Notes: a model not told the origin generated them from the letters alone. Positions 9,034 through 18,212 are shown, numbered from the stretch's first letter. The stretch: 64,000 nucleotides of DNA from JAAZBA01 sp964461815 (GCA_964461815.1 CAYWVF010000004.1:62001-126000), one strand, 5' to 3'. Numbers and translations: made by a program.

Positions 9034-9064
9034 TATTCTATGCAAGAGAAAGCAAATAGTGCAA
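9034..9064 (-). promoter_or_regulatory. Possible sigma-K-type (late mother-cell) promoter
   Basis: Read on the minus strand, CATAGAATA (9042-9034) matches the sigma-K -10 pattern CATAnnnTA. An AC dinucleotide (9060-9059) sits 16 bases upstream, as in the -35 pattern. The same bases can also be read as a sigma-A promoter, TTGCAC with an 18-base gap and TAGAAT, so the assignment is uncertain. Confidence 0.4.
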
Positions 9065-9082
9065 AATATGACTTAGATTTTA

Positions 9083-10234
9083 TTATACTTTGGCAAGTGA
9101 GCACTCACGTTCAATAGCCGGATCTATGTTGAGAGATCGTATCAACGAATAGTATTTATCGGAAGCTTCTGCGGACGGCTTACCTGTATACTCCGCACGG
9201 ATCATAAGATTTTTTGGCGTGTCGAGGGGTGATATATACTCGATCGGAGATACATTATATCCTTCAGCTTCAAGCTTCATTACACGCAGAGCATCTGTGA
9301 AGACATCATTAAAGCGCACAGCGAAAATTCCGTGCTTCATCATCGGTGCAAGCTCATTTATCTCATATTTTCCGATAAGCTCCTTGTGACAGCATGGTAC
9401 GCATACGATCGATTTCGCCTTTGAACGTACCGCAAGCCCAAGAGCCATATCTGTTGCCGTATCACATGCATGGAGAGATATTACCATCGACGGCTTATCC
9501 GCACTGTAATAACGAAGATCGGAGCAGATGAACTCCATGTTCCTGTAGCTGAGATCATTTGCAATTTTCTTGCTGGCTTTTATAACATTTTCGGATATAT
9601 CGACACCGATTATTTGACATTTTCTCCTCATAATATCACGAAGGAGAAAGTTTACGGCAAAGCTTAGATATGACTTTCCACACGCACAGTCGAGTACTGT
9701 TATCGTGTCGTCAGTACATGCTTCCAGCATCGGCTGTATAAGCTCAATGAAATGATCTATTTGATTGTACTTTCTGATCATATCATTCTTAAGCTTTCCA
9801 TCCTTTGTCATTATTCCGATAGCCTTCAATAGCGGTGCTGCGTTTTCAGGCTTAAGAATGTAATCACGGTTTCCCGATATAGGAGATACTATCGTTTCCT
9901 GCTTGGTCTGCATTTGACGCATACGAACACCTCTGCCATCTGCGTCAATAATATATGTTATGCTTCTCTCAACATATTCAAATGATGAGGACTCGTATTT
10001 CATCGACTCATCGATGAAAAAGTCGGATGTATCTTCAATGGAAAATATTTTCTTACTGCCGTTATATTTCAATACGAGCTCATCCGAATCGTTGAGTGTT
10101 GCTTCCGCAGTGAAATTCTTTAGTCCCGACTTAAAAATAAAACGTAGCTTGGTAAAATATTCGCTGTTATCATTATATCTTGAAATTATGCCAGAAAGCA
10201 TTAATTTTAAAGTTCCCTTGTCCTGTTTTCTCAT
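9083..10234 (-). CDS. Class I SAM-dependent methyltransferase (Methyltransf_32-like)
   Basis: A 383-residue protein with an N-terminal ~150-residue extension and a Rossmann methyltransferase core. The SAM-binding motif I is VLDCACGKSYLSFAV (about residue 172), the acidic motif II is IIGVDIS, and SLHACDTATD and CVPCCHKEL follow. The last motif is diagnostic of the Methyltransf_32 group, which includes eukaryotic METTL25-like proteins. Its substrate is not established and may be RNA or protein. It is transcribed from its own region ahead of the cysteine-rich gene, with 107 bases between them. No obvious functional partner is adjacent. Confidence 0.8.
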   Translation of the reverse strand: MRKQDKGTLKLMLSGIISRYNDNSEYFTKLRFIFKSGLKNFTAEATLNDSDELVLKYNGSKKIFSIEDTSDFFIDESMKYESSSFEYVERSITYIIDADGRGVRMRQMQTKQETIVSPISGNRDYILKPENAAPLLKAIGIMTKDGKLKNDMIRKYNQIDHFIELIQPMLEACTDDTITVLDCACGKSYLSFAVNFLLRDIMRRKCQIIGVDISENVIKASKKIANDLSYRNMEFICSDLRYYSADKPSMVISLHACDTATDMALGLAVRSKAKSIVCVPCCHKELIGKYEINELAPMMKHGIFAVRFNDVFTDALRVMKLEAEGYNVSPIEYISPLDTPKNLMIRAEYTGKPSAEASDKYYSLIRSLNIDPAIERECSLAKV

Positions 10235-10351
10235 AGATACTCATCCCCTTTTCGTATGATTATATCTTAAAATACAGAATTAGTCAATACGGCTTGTAAA
10301 TAAGCTCAAAAAATTTATTAAAGATAGTATTATAATGATAGATTTTGTCTG

Positions 10352-10380
10352 TTGTCAATATCTGCAATATGGTATATAAT
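10352..10380 (+). promoter_or_regulatory. Sigma-A promoter of the aspartate kinase gene
   Basis: TTGTCA (10352-10357), 17 bases, TATAAT (10375-10380), 57 bases before the ATG. I looked for a lysine riboswitch in this leader and saw none. Confidence 0.78.
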
Positions 10381-10436
10381 GATATAAGGACGTTTTATAA
10401 TGACAAATATGTTTACATCCAAAAGGGAGTGTATTT

Positions 10437-11753
10437 ATGAATATCAAAGTAGTAAAATTCGGAGGCAGCTCGCTTGCGAGTGCAGGTCAGTTTAAAAAGG
10501 TGGCTGACATTATAAAAAGTGAAAAAGAACGCCGTTATGTTGTTCCGTCTGCACCGGGCAAACGTTCCGGAAGCGATACAAAGGTAACGGATATGCTATA
10601 TTCATGCTACGATGCAATAATAAGAGGCGAGAGTTTTGAAGAATTCTTTGCTCCTATTCGTACAAGATATAATGAGATAATTGAAGGACTCGGTCTTGAG
10701 CTCAGTCTTGATGATGAGTACGAAAAGATAGGTGAAGCTTTCAAGTCCAATTGCGGCAGAGACTATGCTGCAAGCCGTGGAGAATATCTCAATGGCATAA
10801 TCCTTGCAAAATATCTTGACTTCCCCTTTATTGATGCTGCTGACGTTGTATTTTTTGATGCTAACGGAAAGCTCGATGCACAGCGTTCGTATAAGGCTCT
10901 TGAAGAAATGGCAGAGGCAAATGAATATGCTGTTATCCCCGGCTTCTACGGTTCAAATCCGGATGGCACAATAAAGACATTCTCAAGAGGCGGATCGGAT
11001 ATAACAGGCTCTGTTGTTGCACGTGGTGTTGATGCTGATATATATGAAAACTGGACAGATGTTTCCGGATTCCTTGTAACAGACCCGCGTATCGTTGAGA
11101 ATCCGAAGGTAATCAATGTTGTTACATTCAGAGAGCTTCGTGAGCTCGCCTACATGGGTGCTACAGTTCTTCATGAAGACGCTATTTTCCCTGTTCGTGT
11201 AGCAGGTATACCGATAAATATTAGAAATACGAACCGTCCGCAGGATCCAGGAACGATGATAGTATCTGCCAGAGCTTCGGATATAAAATCCGGTATTATC
11301 ACGGGTATCGCCGGCAAGAAGGGCTTTACTGTATTTCACATCGAAAAGGATATGATGAATCAGGAAGTAGGCTTTACACGCCGTGTACTTACAATATTTG
11401 AAAAGTATAATATTTCCTTTGAGCATCTCCCATCCGGCATTGATACGATGAGTATTATCGTCAACACAGATGTACTCAACGGAAGAGCTGATCTTCTTGC
11501 AAAAGAGATCAAATCCACAGTTGATGCTGATCTTGTTGAGGTGATCACAGGACTTGCGTTGATCGCAGTAGTCGGACGTGGAATGGTAAGATCTAAGGGT
11601 CTTGCAGCACGTGTGTTTAATGCTATTGCCGATGCTGATATCAATATCCGTATGATCGATCAGGGTTCAAGTGAGCTCAACATCATTATCGGTGTTGATG
11701 AATATGACTTCAAATCCACAGTAAACGCTATCTACGACGAGTTCTTTAATTAA
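10437..11753 (+). CDS. lysC: Aspartate kinase
   Basis: Phosphorylates L-aspartate to 4-aspartyl phosphate, the first step to lysine, threonine and methionine, and to diaminopimelate for the wall. The 438 residues contain the kinase domain (VVKFGGSSLAS at the start, SRGEYLNG near residue 120, FSRGGSDITG near residue 182) followed by two ACT domains from about residue 300 (HIEKDMMNQEVGF; VVGRGMVRSKGLAARVF), the usual site of feedback inhibition by an end product. The kinase is of the monofunctional type, with no homoserine dehydrogenase domain. It has a strong promoter and a GGGAG ribosome site. It is followed after 35 bases by pyrE, probably in the same transcript. Confidence 0.93.
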   Translation: MNIKVVKFGGSSLASAGQFKKVADIIKSEKERRYVVPSAPGKRSGSDTKVTDMLYSCYDAIIRGESFEEFFAPIRTRYNEIIEGLGLELSLDDEYEKIGEAFKSNCGRDYAASRGEYLNGIILAKYLDFPFIDAADVVFFDANGKLDAQRSYKALEEMAEANEYAVIPGFYGSNPDGTIKTFSRGGSDITGSVVARGVDADIYENWTDVSGFLVTDPRIVENPKVINVVTFRELRELAYMGATVLHEDAIFPVRVAGIPINIRNTNRPQDPGTMIVSARASDIKSGIITGIAGKKGFTVFHIEKDMMNQEVGFTRRVLTIFEKYNISFEHLPSGIDTMSIIVNTDVLNGRADLLAKEIKSTVDADLVEVITGLALIAVVGRGMVRSKGLAARVFNAIADADINIRMIDQGSSELNIIIGVDEYDFKSTVNAIYDEFFN

Positions 11754-11788
11754 CAGTATATTTTACTACAGGAAAGGATAATGAGCCA

Positions 11789-12463
11789 ATGGAATCCTAC
11801 AAATGTAAATTTATTGAGTTTATGATTTCATGCGGAGTTCTGCGTTTCGGTGAGTTTATAACTAAGAGCGGTAGAAAATCGCCGTACTTTGTAAACACCG
11901 GTAACTACAGAACGGGCGCTCAGATGTCTAAGCTTGGTAAATATTACGCAGAGTGTTTAAAAAACAATGTTGGAGAAAACTTTGATGTTCTTTTTGGTCC
12001 TGCATATAAGGGCATTCCGCTTGCTACAACAACGGCAATCGCTCTTTATGAGAATTACGGTATTGACAAGGCGTTCTGCTTCAACCGTAAGGAAGCGAAG
12101 GATCACGGCGAAGGTGGTAGCTTTATAGGACATAAGCTTGTCGATGGTGAAAAAGTTGTTCTGATAGAAGACGTTATAACCGCAGGTACAGCTGTACGAG
12201 AGGTTTATCCTCAGCTTAAGGCTGCTGCAAATGTATCTGTAGAGCACATGATCATTTCTGTAGATCGTATGGAGCGTGGTCAAGGCGGTACGACGGCCAT
12301 TAAAGAAATCGGAAATGAATTCGGGATCGCTGTTCATCCTATTGTTACCGTGCGTGAGATAATTGACTATATATATGGTCGAGAGATCAACGGTGTAGTT
12401 CTTCTCAACGATGAGATGAGAGAAAAAATGGAGTGTTATTTGCAGCAATATTGCGAAGTATAA
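11789..12463 (+). CDS. pyrE: Orotate phosphoribosyltransferase
   Basis: Joins orotate to PRPP to give OMP in pyrimidine synthesis. The 224 residues show the type I PRTase fold: substrate loop SGRKSPYFVNTGNY near residue 27, LFGPAYKGIPLATTTA near residue 70, flexible catalytic loop RKEAKDHGEGG, and the PRPP motif VLIEDVITAGTA near residue 125. Length fits the bacterial family. The start follows GGAAAGGA. It is placed behind aspartate kinase and ends at a strong terminator, so the pair probably forms a short operon rather than a pyr regulon. No PyrR-type leader was seen. Confidence 0.94.
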   Translation: MESYKCKFIEFMISCGVLRFGEFITKSGRKSPYFVNTGNYRTGAQMSKLGKYYAECLKNNVGENFDVLFGPAYKGIPLATTTAIALYENYGIDKAFCFNRKEAKDHGEGGSFIGHKLVDGEKVVLIEDVITAGTAVREVYPQLKAAANVSVEHMIISVDRMERGQGGTTAIKEIGNEFGIAVHPIVTVREIIDYIYGREINGVVLLNDEMREKMECYLQQYCEV

Positions 12464-12468
12464 TAATT

Positions 12469-12503
12469 AGGCATACGGTTCAATTGAATCGTATGCCTTT
12501 TTG
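12469..12503 (+). terminator. Rho-independent terminator after pyrE
   Basis: AGGCATACG pairs with CGTATGCCT. The loop region GGTTCAATTGAATC continues the pairing, and TTTTTG follows. This is a clear intrinsic terminator. Confidence 0.85.
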
Positions 12504-12517
12504 TAGTTTTACAATTT

Positions 12518-12546
12518 AAAGACCTGCATTTGGATTGCAGGTCTTT
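12518..12546 (-). terminator. Terminator hairpin of the minus-strand two-component operon
   Basis: AAAGACCTGCA and TGCAGGTCTTT form an 11-base stem just past the histidine kinase stop on the minus strand. Confidence 0.65.
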
Positions 12547-12551
12547 AGCAT

Positions 12552-14807
12552 TTATGCTGTCTGTGTCGTATTATCCTGAGACTTACTATTTGAGATCATT
12601 ATCGCTTCTTCTATATCTTTTATCGTATCGTCGGTTTTGTTACATACTGTAAATTCAATAGTGACCTTGAATAGATCACCGTCTGTCGCAACATGCATTT
12701 TACCGTTGCACAGCTCCACGTAGGTTTTTGCAATTGACAGTCCGAGACCACTGCCTTCGGTCGTTCGTGAATTGTCACCTCGTGTGAAGCGTTCGGTAAT
12801 ATCCTCAACCGAGAAGTTCATTTCGTAGGACGCTATGTTTTTTATCTCGAAAAACGCTTTTTCGTTTTTTTCTGTAACAATGATATATACTCTTGTGCCC
12901 GGCATTGAGTATTTAATAGAGTTGATTATCAGGTTTTCATATACTCTGTATAATTTACCACCGTCTGCGTTTATATATAACGGCTTCTCGGGAAGAGTAA
13001 CTTTAAAATCTAATCCCGATGCATCAATGCGTTCGGAGAGCTCTGCCAGCGTCTGCCTTATATGAGAAGTGATATCGATCCGTTCAAGCACTATTTTAAT
13101 ATTACCGCTTTGTGCCTTTGATATCTCAACAAGATCATTCGTCAGCCTGTCCAGATGAGAAGCCTTTGTTTTGATTATATTTACGTATTCGTTAGCTTTA
13201 TCCGGTAAAAGACGTTCGTTTGAGAGCAATTCGATATAGCTTATTATTGATGTGAGCGGAGTTTTTAAATCATGAGATACGTTCGTTATCAAGTCTACTT
13301 TAAGACGTTCACTTCGCATCATTTCATTTACGGCTCTTTTAATACCATCCTGTACATTGTTTAGGTCAACAGCGGTGTTATATAAATTGTGCTCGGGTGA
13401 TATTTCAAGCATTTTTGTGTCTTCTCCGTTTCGCAATGCGGATAGCTTTTGATTTATTTGATCCATATCCGCAAAAAGCTCCGAATTCTTTTTAATATAA
13501 AGCAATGCAAACGCTATTCCTACAACAACGCAAAGAAACGATAGTATTTGGAACTGCGATGATGTAAATAAGAAAAACAAAACTAAAAGAAATTCACCGA
13601 TAATAAAGGTCACTGTTCGTGTCATCAATGCCTTATAAAACGGCTTTTTGCTTTCATAGCGTCTGTAAATCGATATTATGTGATATGGAATATTGTTTTT
13701 GAACACTTTTCTGCCATTATAATACAAGTCGAGTATCATATACCATAGCATCCAAAAAGACGATATCATTAAAAGTATCGCCAATATATCATCGAAAATT
13801 CTATCGTAGATATTTAGTATTAAATACAGAGTGCAAAATACAGCGACGATCTTTATCTCCAACAAGAACCAACCTGTAAAACGCATCAGACGACTTATAA
13901 ATTGCTTTCTTGCACGTCTGAATAATAAGCCTTGAAGAATCAGTAAAAAGAAAACGATTGCACAAGCTATCAGTATATAGCAGCTCATCATATTGCTTCC
14001 CCATCTCGCATAGTTCGCATACAGAGGTGGAAGGAAAATAGCATTTTCTTTTATTGCTATGCAAAGAGTGAAATCATTATATTTTTGCAAATAGGCTTGA
14101 AGCCATGCAAATTTTTCCACATCATATGGAGATGAAAGGCAAAAAAACGATTCGTCTCCGACGATCTCGGTTATGTCTACCGTTTTGTTGTTGTTTTCAG
14201 GTACAGTACTGAGATCTGCATCATTAGGCTCAGGTATTATTATTGCATGATAATCGATTCCGTCCACAAGGATAGATACTTCTTCGTTTTTAGCTTGATC
14301 CGTTGGCGCATTAAAAGAGTCAGCTTGTTTGTAATTTGTTGATCCTTCGACAGCGTTTCGATAGTATGAATCGGACAAGTATATTCCGCTTATGCTTCCA
14401 GCACTTAAAAGAAGATTACCGTGTGATATGCATATAAGTGATGCGTATCTATCGGAATTTTCACCTATTAAAGCTATGAATGAATCAACATCGCCGACCT
14501 CATCATATTCATCTGCATAGAAGTAGTCAAATTTTGTTCCATCATTTAATATATCGACTTGATTGATATAGCCTTCGGTGCTTTTTTTGTAGCTAACTTC
14601 ATCTACCGCATCCTGAACGAGAGCTATGACAGATTCTGCGTATTTATCGGTTGAAAAATAGTCACGATTAAATGAGTCCTTAAATATACTCAAGAATTCG
14701 GATGCATTTGGCAACAGTAATAATGTCATACCAATAGACGCCGATAATCCGATAATAAGACCGATCCAGACAAAAAAACCTTTAATACTTTTCGATTTTG
14801 TATCCAA
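12552..14807 (-). CDS. Membrane sensor histidine kinase, 751 residues
   Basis: Sensor partner of the adjacent OmpR-type regulator. One membrane helix (about 12-30) is followed by a large external domain of ~240 residues, then a block of several membrane helices (about 270-440) instead of the usual single second helix and HAMP. The cytoplasmic part has HisKA (NVSHDLKTPLTSI, phospho-accepting His near residue 511), the N box NLIINSIKYS (about 628) and G boxes ending in TEGSGLGLSIAK (about 680). Its ATG overlaps the regulator gene by 26 bases, so the two are translationally coupled. The signal sensed is unknown. The extra helices suggest a membrane or lipid-associated signal. Confidence 0.88.
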   Translation of the reverse strand: MDTKSKSIKGFFVWIGLIIGLSASIGMTLLLLPNASEFLSIFKDSFNRDYFSTDKYAESVIALVQDAVDEVSYKKSTEGYINQVDILNDGTKFDYFYADEYDEVGDVDSFIALIGENSDRYASLICISHGNLLLSAGSISGIYLSDSYYRNAVEGSTNYKQADSFNAPTDQAKNEEVSILVDGIDYHAIIIPEPNDADLSTVPENNNKTVDITEIVGDESFFCLSSPYDVEKFAWLQAYLQKYNDFTLCIAIKENAIFLPPLYANYARWGSNMMSCYILIACAIVFFLLILQGLLFRRARKQFISRLMRFTGWFLLEIKIVAVFCTLYLILNIYDRIFDDILAILLMISSFWMLWYMILDLYYNGRKVFKNNIPYHIISIYRRYESKKPFYKALMTRTVTFIIGEFLLVLFFLFTSSQFQILSFLCVVVGIAFALLYIKKNSELFADMDQINQKLSALRNGEDTKMLEISPEHNLYNTAVDLNNVQDGIKRAVNEMMRSERLKVDLITNVSHDLKTPLTSIISYIELLSNERLLPDKANEYVNIIKTKASHLDRLTNDLVEISKAQSGNIKIVLERIDITSHIRQTLAELSERIDASGLDFKVTLPEKPLYINADGGKLYRVYENLIINSIKYSMPGTRVYIIVTEKNEKAFFEIKNIASYEMNFSVEDITERFTRGDNSRTTEGSGLGLSIAKTYVELCNGKMHVATDGDLFKVTIEFTVCNKTDDTIKDIEEAIMISNSKSQDNTTQTA

Positions 14808-15474
14808 TTCCCCACACCACCTTTAAATATTTCGGTTCCTTTGGGTTGATTTCAATTTTTTCTCTTATACGTCTTATATGGACTGCTACAGTATTGTCTG
14901 CTCCGTAGCTTCGCTCATTCCATACGTTTTCATATATCTCATCTATCGAAAATATTCTGCCCGGATTTCGCATAAGCAGCTCCAAAATACCATACTCTGT
15001 AGCCGTAAGTCTGACTTCTTCTCCGTCTACAGATGCACATTTTGCTTCGGTATCAAGAGTAAGACCTCCGATCTTTATTACCGCCTTTTCATCTGCTATG
15101 CTTCCGAGTGTCATATATCTCCTTAAATTTGATTTTACTCGCGCAATGAGCTCCAAAGGATTAAACGGCTTTGTAATATAGTCATCCGCACCTACGTTCA
15201 ATCCGAGTATTTTATCACTGTCTTCACTTTTTGCTGAGATCAGAATTATCGGAATACCTTTATTTTCACGTAGCTTGAGTGTTGCTGTAATACCATCCAT
15301 ATTCGGCATCATTATATCAAGAAGTATCAGATGTATCTCATTTTTATCAACGATATCTATTGCCTGTTTTCCATCGTATGCCTTTAAAACGTTGTATCCT
15401 TCCTGAGTAAAAAAAATACTTATAACCTCAACTATATCGCGGTCGTCATCGGCGACTAAAATATTTATAGACAT
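14782..15474 (-). CDS. OmpR/PhoB-family response regulator
   Basis: A DNA-binding regulator of about 230 residues. The receiver domain shows the acidic pair in VADDDRD, the phosphorylated aspartate in LLDIMMPNMDG and the conserved lysine in KPFNPLEL. The winged-helix domain ends with GADNTVAVHIRRIREKIE and the final YLKVVWGIGYKIE. I use the ATG at 15474 because it begins directly at the receiver (MSINILVADD) and has GGAGG 11 bases upstream. An in-frame ATG eight codons earlier lacks such a site. It is the first gene of a two-gene operon with the kinase and is divergent from the amino-acid importer, which is therefore a candidate target. Confidence 0.9.
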   Translation of the reverse strand: MSINILVADDDRDIVEVISIFFTQEGYNVLKAYDGKQAIDIVDKNEIHLILLDIMMPNMDGITATLKLRENKGIPIILISAKSEDSDKILGLNVGADDYITKPFNPLELIARVKSNLRRYMTLGSIADEKAVIKIGGLTLDTEAKCASVDGEEVRLTATEYGILELLMRNPGRIFSIDEIYENVWNERSYGADNTVAVHIRRIREKIEINPKEPKYLKVVWGIGYKIEKY

Positions 15475-15611
15475 CTTGCATATATCCTCCAAAAGCATAA
15501 AATGAACCGTTTCGCTCTATTATCAATATTATCATATAAATCTTACAAAATAATGAAGTGAACAAAAAAATTTTTCTTACAAAAAAACTGTATACAATTA
15601 TACATTTTATG

Positions 15612-15640
15612 TTGCTTTTTTGGTAAATCTAGTATATAAT
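15612..15640 (+). promoter_or_regulatory. Sigma-A promoter of the amino-acid ABC importer operon
   Basis: TTGCTT (15612-15617), 17 bases, TATAAT (15635-15640). Confidence 0.7.
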
Positions 15641-15706
15641 AGATTGAGTAAAAAGGAGCTGCTGATCAGCTTCTGAAAATTAATTAACAATTGGAGAATG
15701 AAAACA

Positions 15707-16498
15707 ATGAAAAAGACAAAATTGATCGCTCTGGTACTGGCTGCTATGATGCTTGCAGCAATGTTCGCCGGATGCGGAACAAAGCAGGAGACATTCTTTA
15801 TTTCCAGTTCTGCTGATCTTGCCAATGCCAAGATAGGCGTTCAGGAAGGCACAACAGGTGACATACTTGTTTCAGAGGATGTTGAAGGCGCAGTAGTTTC
15901 CAGATATAAGAAAGCTGTTGACGGCGCTATTGAACTAAAGAACGGTAAGCTCGATGCAGTTGTTCTTGATGCATGGCCTGCACAGAAGATCGTTGACCAG
16001 ATGCCTGAGCTCGTTATTCTTGACGAAAAGCTCTCCGAGGAAGAATATGCTATCGCTGTTCGCAAGGGAGATACAGAGCTTCTTGATTCTATCAATGCTA
16101 CGATCGCTTCTATGAGAGAAGACGGTACATATGATAATCTGTACGAGTATTTTATGAATAATTCCGGTTCTATCAATGATCGTGAAGCCACAAACTTCGG
16201 CAAAGAGATAAAGATGGGTACAAATGCTGAGTTTGAGCCTTTTGAATACAGAGTTGGCGAAGATATCGTTGGATTTGATATTGAAATGTCTCATGAAATA
16301 GCAGAAGACTATGGCTGCGACCTTACAGTTGTTGATATGGCATTTGATAGCCTTATCACAGCTCTTGCATCCGGCAAGATCGATTTCATTGCAGCCGGCA
16401 TGACAGTAACAGAGGAAAGACTTGAAAGCGTAGATTTCTCTGATCCGTATTTCTCTGCTTCTCAGGTTATTATCGTAAGAAAGACAAGCGTTAAATAA
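15707..16498 (+). CDS. Amino-acid ABC transporter binding lipoprotein with circularly permuted SBP_bac_3 domain
   Basis: A lipoprotein (signal peptide ending AAMFAGC, cysteine 23 from this start) that should capture an amino acid for the adjacent permease and ATPase. The order of its parts is abnormal. Residues ~35-150 match what is normally the second half of family 3 binding proteins (DLANAKIGVQEGTTGD, GKLDAVVLD, YAIAVRKGDTELL, REDGTYDNLYEYF). Residues ~165-263 match the usual first half (IKMGTNAEFEPFEY, GFDIEMSHEIAE, AAGMTVTEERLESVDFSDPYF, VIIVRK). The junction falls where family members cross between lobes. The ATG at 15707 has GGAGA nine bases upstream, and the ATG at 15698 is too close to that site. 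Confidence 0.9.
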   Translation: MKKTKLIALVLAAMMLAAMFAGCGTKQETFFISSSADLANAKIGVQEGTTGDILVSEDVEGAVVSRYKKAVDGAIELKNGKLDAVVLDAWPAQKIVDQMPELVILDEKLSEEEYAIAVRKGDTELLDSINATIASMREDGTYDNLYEYFMNNSGSINDREATNFGKEIKMGTNAEFEPFEYRVGEDIVGFDIEMSHEIAEDYGCDLTVVDMAFDSLITALASGKIDFIAAGMTVTEERLESVDFSDPYFSASQVIIVRKTSVK

Positions 16499-16519
16499 TT
16501 CAATATTTGATCGATTAAT

Positions 16520-16562
16520 AAGCGGAACGAAGCTTTATTATCATAAAATCTGCGTTCCGCTT
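16520..16562 (+). terminator. Intercistronic hairpin after the binding-protein gene
   Basis: AAGCGGAACG pairs with CGTTCCGCTT across a 23-base loop, followed by ATTTGCTATTTT. Such hairpins after binding-protein genes usually lower expression of the permease relative to the binder. Confidence 0.6.
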
Positions 16563-16593
16563 ATTTGCTATTTTACAGAAAGGGTTTGCGGAA

Positions 16594-17295
16594 ATGACAG
16601 ACTGGTTTATAAATATCATAAACGGCTTTGCAAATGAATTTTATCGCAATCTTATAGTTGAAGATCGATGGTTAATGATCTTAAAGGGACTCGGGGTAAC
16701 TCTTGAAATATCAATTTTGTCAATTATAATCGGTACTGTGCTCGGTTCAGCACTCTGTTTGATGAAAATATCGAATATTAAGATTTTGAAACTGATATCA
16801 ACATGGTACATCAATGTTTTCAGAGGAACACCGCTTATTACCCAGCTTCTTATAATCAATTTTGGTATTTTCGGAGCTGTAAATCTCAATACGGTCATTA
16901 TTGCTGTTATCGCTTTCAGCTTGAACAGCGGAGCGTATGTTGCCGAAATACTTCGTGCAGGTATTCTTTCGGTAGATAGCGGACAGACAGAAGCAGGCCG
17001 TTCATTGGGTCTTAATTCTGCACAGACAATGCTATATATCGTACTTCCGCAGGCTATCAAGAACTGTTTACCTACTTATGCCAGTGAGTTTATTGTACTT
17101 ATCAAAGAGACCGCTATAGTTGGTTATATAGCTATCGAAGATCTGACTAAGGTCGGCGATGTAATTCGAAGCAGAACCTTTTCCGCATTCTTCCCACTTG
17201 TTACTGTTGCGTTGATCTATTTTGTTATTACTTTTTCCCTTTCAAAGTTGTTTGCAAGATTAGAAAGGAGGCTGAGACTTAGTGATAAGCGTTAA
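16594..17295 (+). CDS. Amino-acid ABC transporter permease (HisM/GlnP type)
   Basis: A 233-residue inner-membrane subunit of a polar amino-acid importer. It has about five membrane helices and the EAA loop (EAGRSLGLNSAQTMLYIVLPQAIKN, about residues 130-155) that contacts the ATPase. The segment RGTPLITQLLI is also typical of the HisMQ family. The only permease gene here, it probably forms a homodimer. It lies between the permuted binding-protein gene and the ATPase gene and overlaps the latter by 14 bases. The start follows AGAAAGGG. Confidence 0.92.
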   Translation: MTDWFINIINGFANEFYRNLIVEDRWLMILKGLGVTLEISILSIIIGTVLGSALCLMKISNIKILKLISTWYINVFRGTPLITQLLIINFGIFGAVNLNTVIIAVIAFSLNSGAYVAEILRAGILSVDSGQTEAGRSLGLNSAQTMLYIVLPQAIKNCLPTYASEFIVLIKETAIVGYIAIEDLTKVGDVIRSRTFSAFFPLVTVALIYFVITFSLSKLFARLERRLRLSDKR

Positions 17296-18007
17296 TGATC
17301 TTTATAAGAAATTCGGAGATGTTGAGGTTCTTAAAGGCATTACCGAAAGCTTCAAAAAAGGTGAGCATGTTGTTATTATAGGTCCGTCAGGTTCCGGAAA
17401 GAGTACATTTTTACGTTGCTTGAATCTGCTTGAAAAGCCAACATCAGGTGAGATCATAGTAAACGGTGCAAATATTTTAGATCCGAAAACAGATATAAAT
17501 AAGGTCAGATCCAAAATGGGAATGGTTTTTCAGCATTTTAATTTATTCAATAACTATACGGTTATGGGTAATCTGACACTTGCACCTGTCAAGCTTAAGA
17601 TGATGAGCAAAGCTGAGGCTGAGGATAAGGCAATTAAGCTTTTGAAACGTATCGGGTTGGCTGATAAGACGTCAGCATATCCGTCGCAGTTATCAGGAGG
17701 ACAGAAGCAGCGTGTTGCGATCGCTCGTTCGTTGGTTCTTGATCCTGAGATCATGCTTTTCGATGAGCCGACTTCTGCACTCGACCCTGAAATGGTCGGT
17801 GAAGTTCTCGATCTGATGAGAGAGCTTGCGAACAGTGGAATGACGATGCTTGTTGTTACGCACGAGATGGGCTTTGCACGTGAGGTTGGCAGCAGAATAT
17901 TGTTTATGGATGGTGGCGTTATCGTTGAACAGAACACGCCTAAGGAATTTTTCTCGAATCCGACAAACGATCGTGCAAAGGATTTCCTGAGCAAGGTTAT
18001 TTCCTGA
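17282..18007 (+). CDS. Amino-acid ABC transporter ATP-binding protein (GlnQ type)
   Basis: The 241-residue cytoplasmic ATPase of the importer. Walker A is GPSGSGKST (about 36-44), the Q-loop lies in MVFQHFNLF, the signature is LSGGQKQRVAIARSL, Walker B is IMLFDEPTSALD and the switch histidine is in VVTHEMGFA. It matches the polar amino-acid ATPases GlnQ/HisP in length and motifs. It starts with GTG at 17282, inside the end of the permease gene, preceded by AAAGGAGG, so translation is coupled. A strong terminator follows. Confidence 0.93.
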   Translation: MISVNDLYKKFGDVEVLKGITESFKKGEHVVIIGPSGSGKSTFLRCLNLLEKPTSGEIIVNGANILDPKTDINKVRSKMGMVFQHFNLFNNYTVMGNLTLAPVKLKMMSKAEAEDKAIKLLKRIGLADKTSAYPSQLSGGQKQRVAIARSLVLDPEIMLFDEPTSALDPEMVGEVLDLMRELANSGMTMLVVTHEMGFAREVGSRILFMDGGVIVEQNTPKEFFSNPTNDRAKDFLSKVIS

Positions 18008-18085
18008 TCGATCTACGAAATATTTATTCTTACTTTTATAACGCATTCGAGCTCGTGTTGAATATTTCATGAATCAATAAAACTG

Positions 18086-18124
18086 AAAAGGTGCTTTTGT
18101 TATAATAACAAAAGCACCTTTTTT
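18086..18124. terminator. Bidirectional intrinsic terminator after the amino-acid importer
   Basis: AAAAGGTGCTTTTGTTAT and its complement form an 18-base stem with a one-base centre, followed by a T-run. It serves the plus-strand operon. The converging ATPase gene starts its stop 89 bases away. The rest of 18125-18212 shows nothing else. Confidence 0.85.
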
Positions 18125-18212
18125 GGTATCTTTAGATGTGGGGATAACTTCCCATTGTCTACCGTTGAAAGATAAAGACTTTCAGTATGTTAAAATACAT
18201 AAACTTCGGTGA

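Noticed and set aside
10235..10436. Lysine riboswitch in front of aspartate kinase
   Set aside because: I looked for the conserved L-box stems and sequences and did not find them. A plain promoter explains the region.
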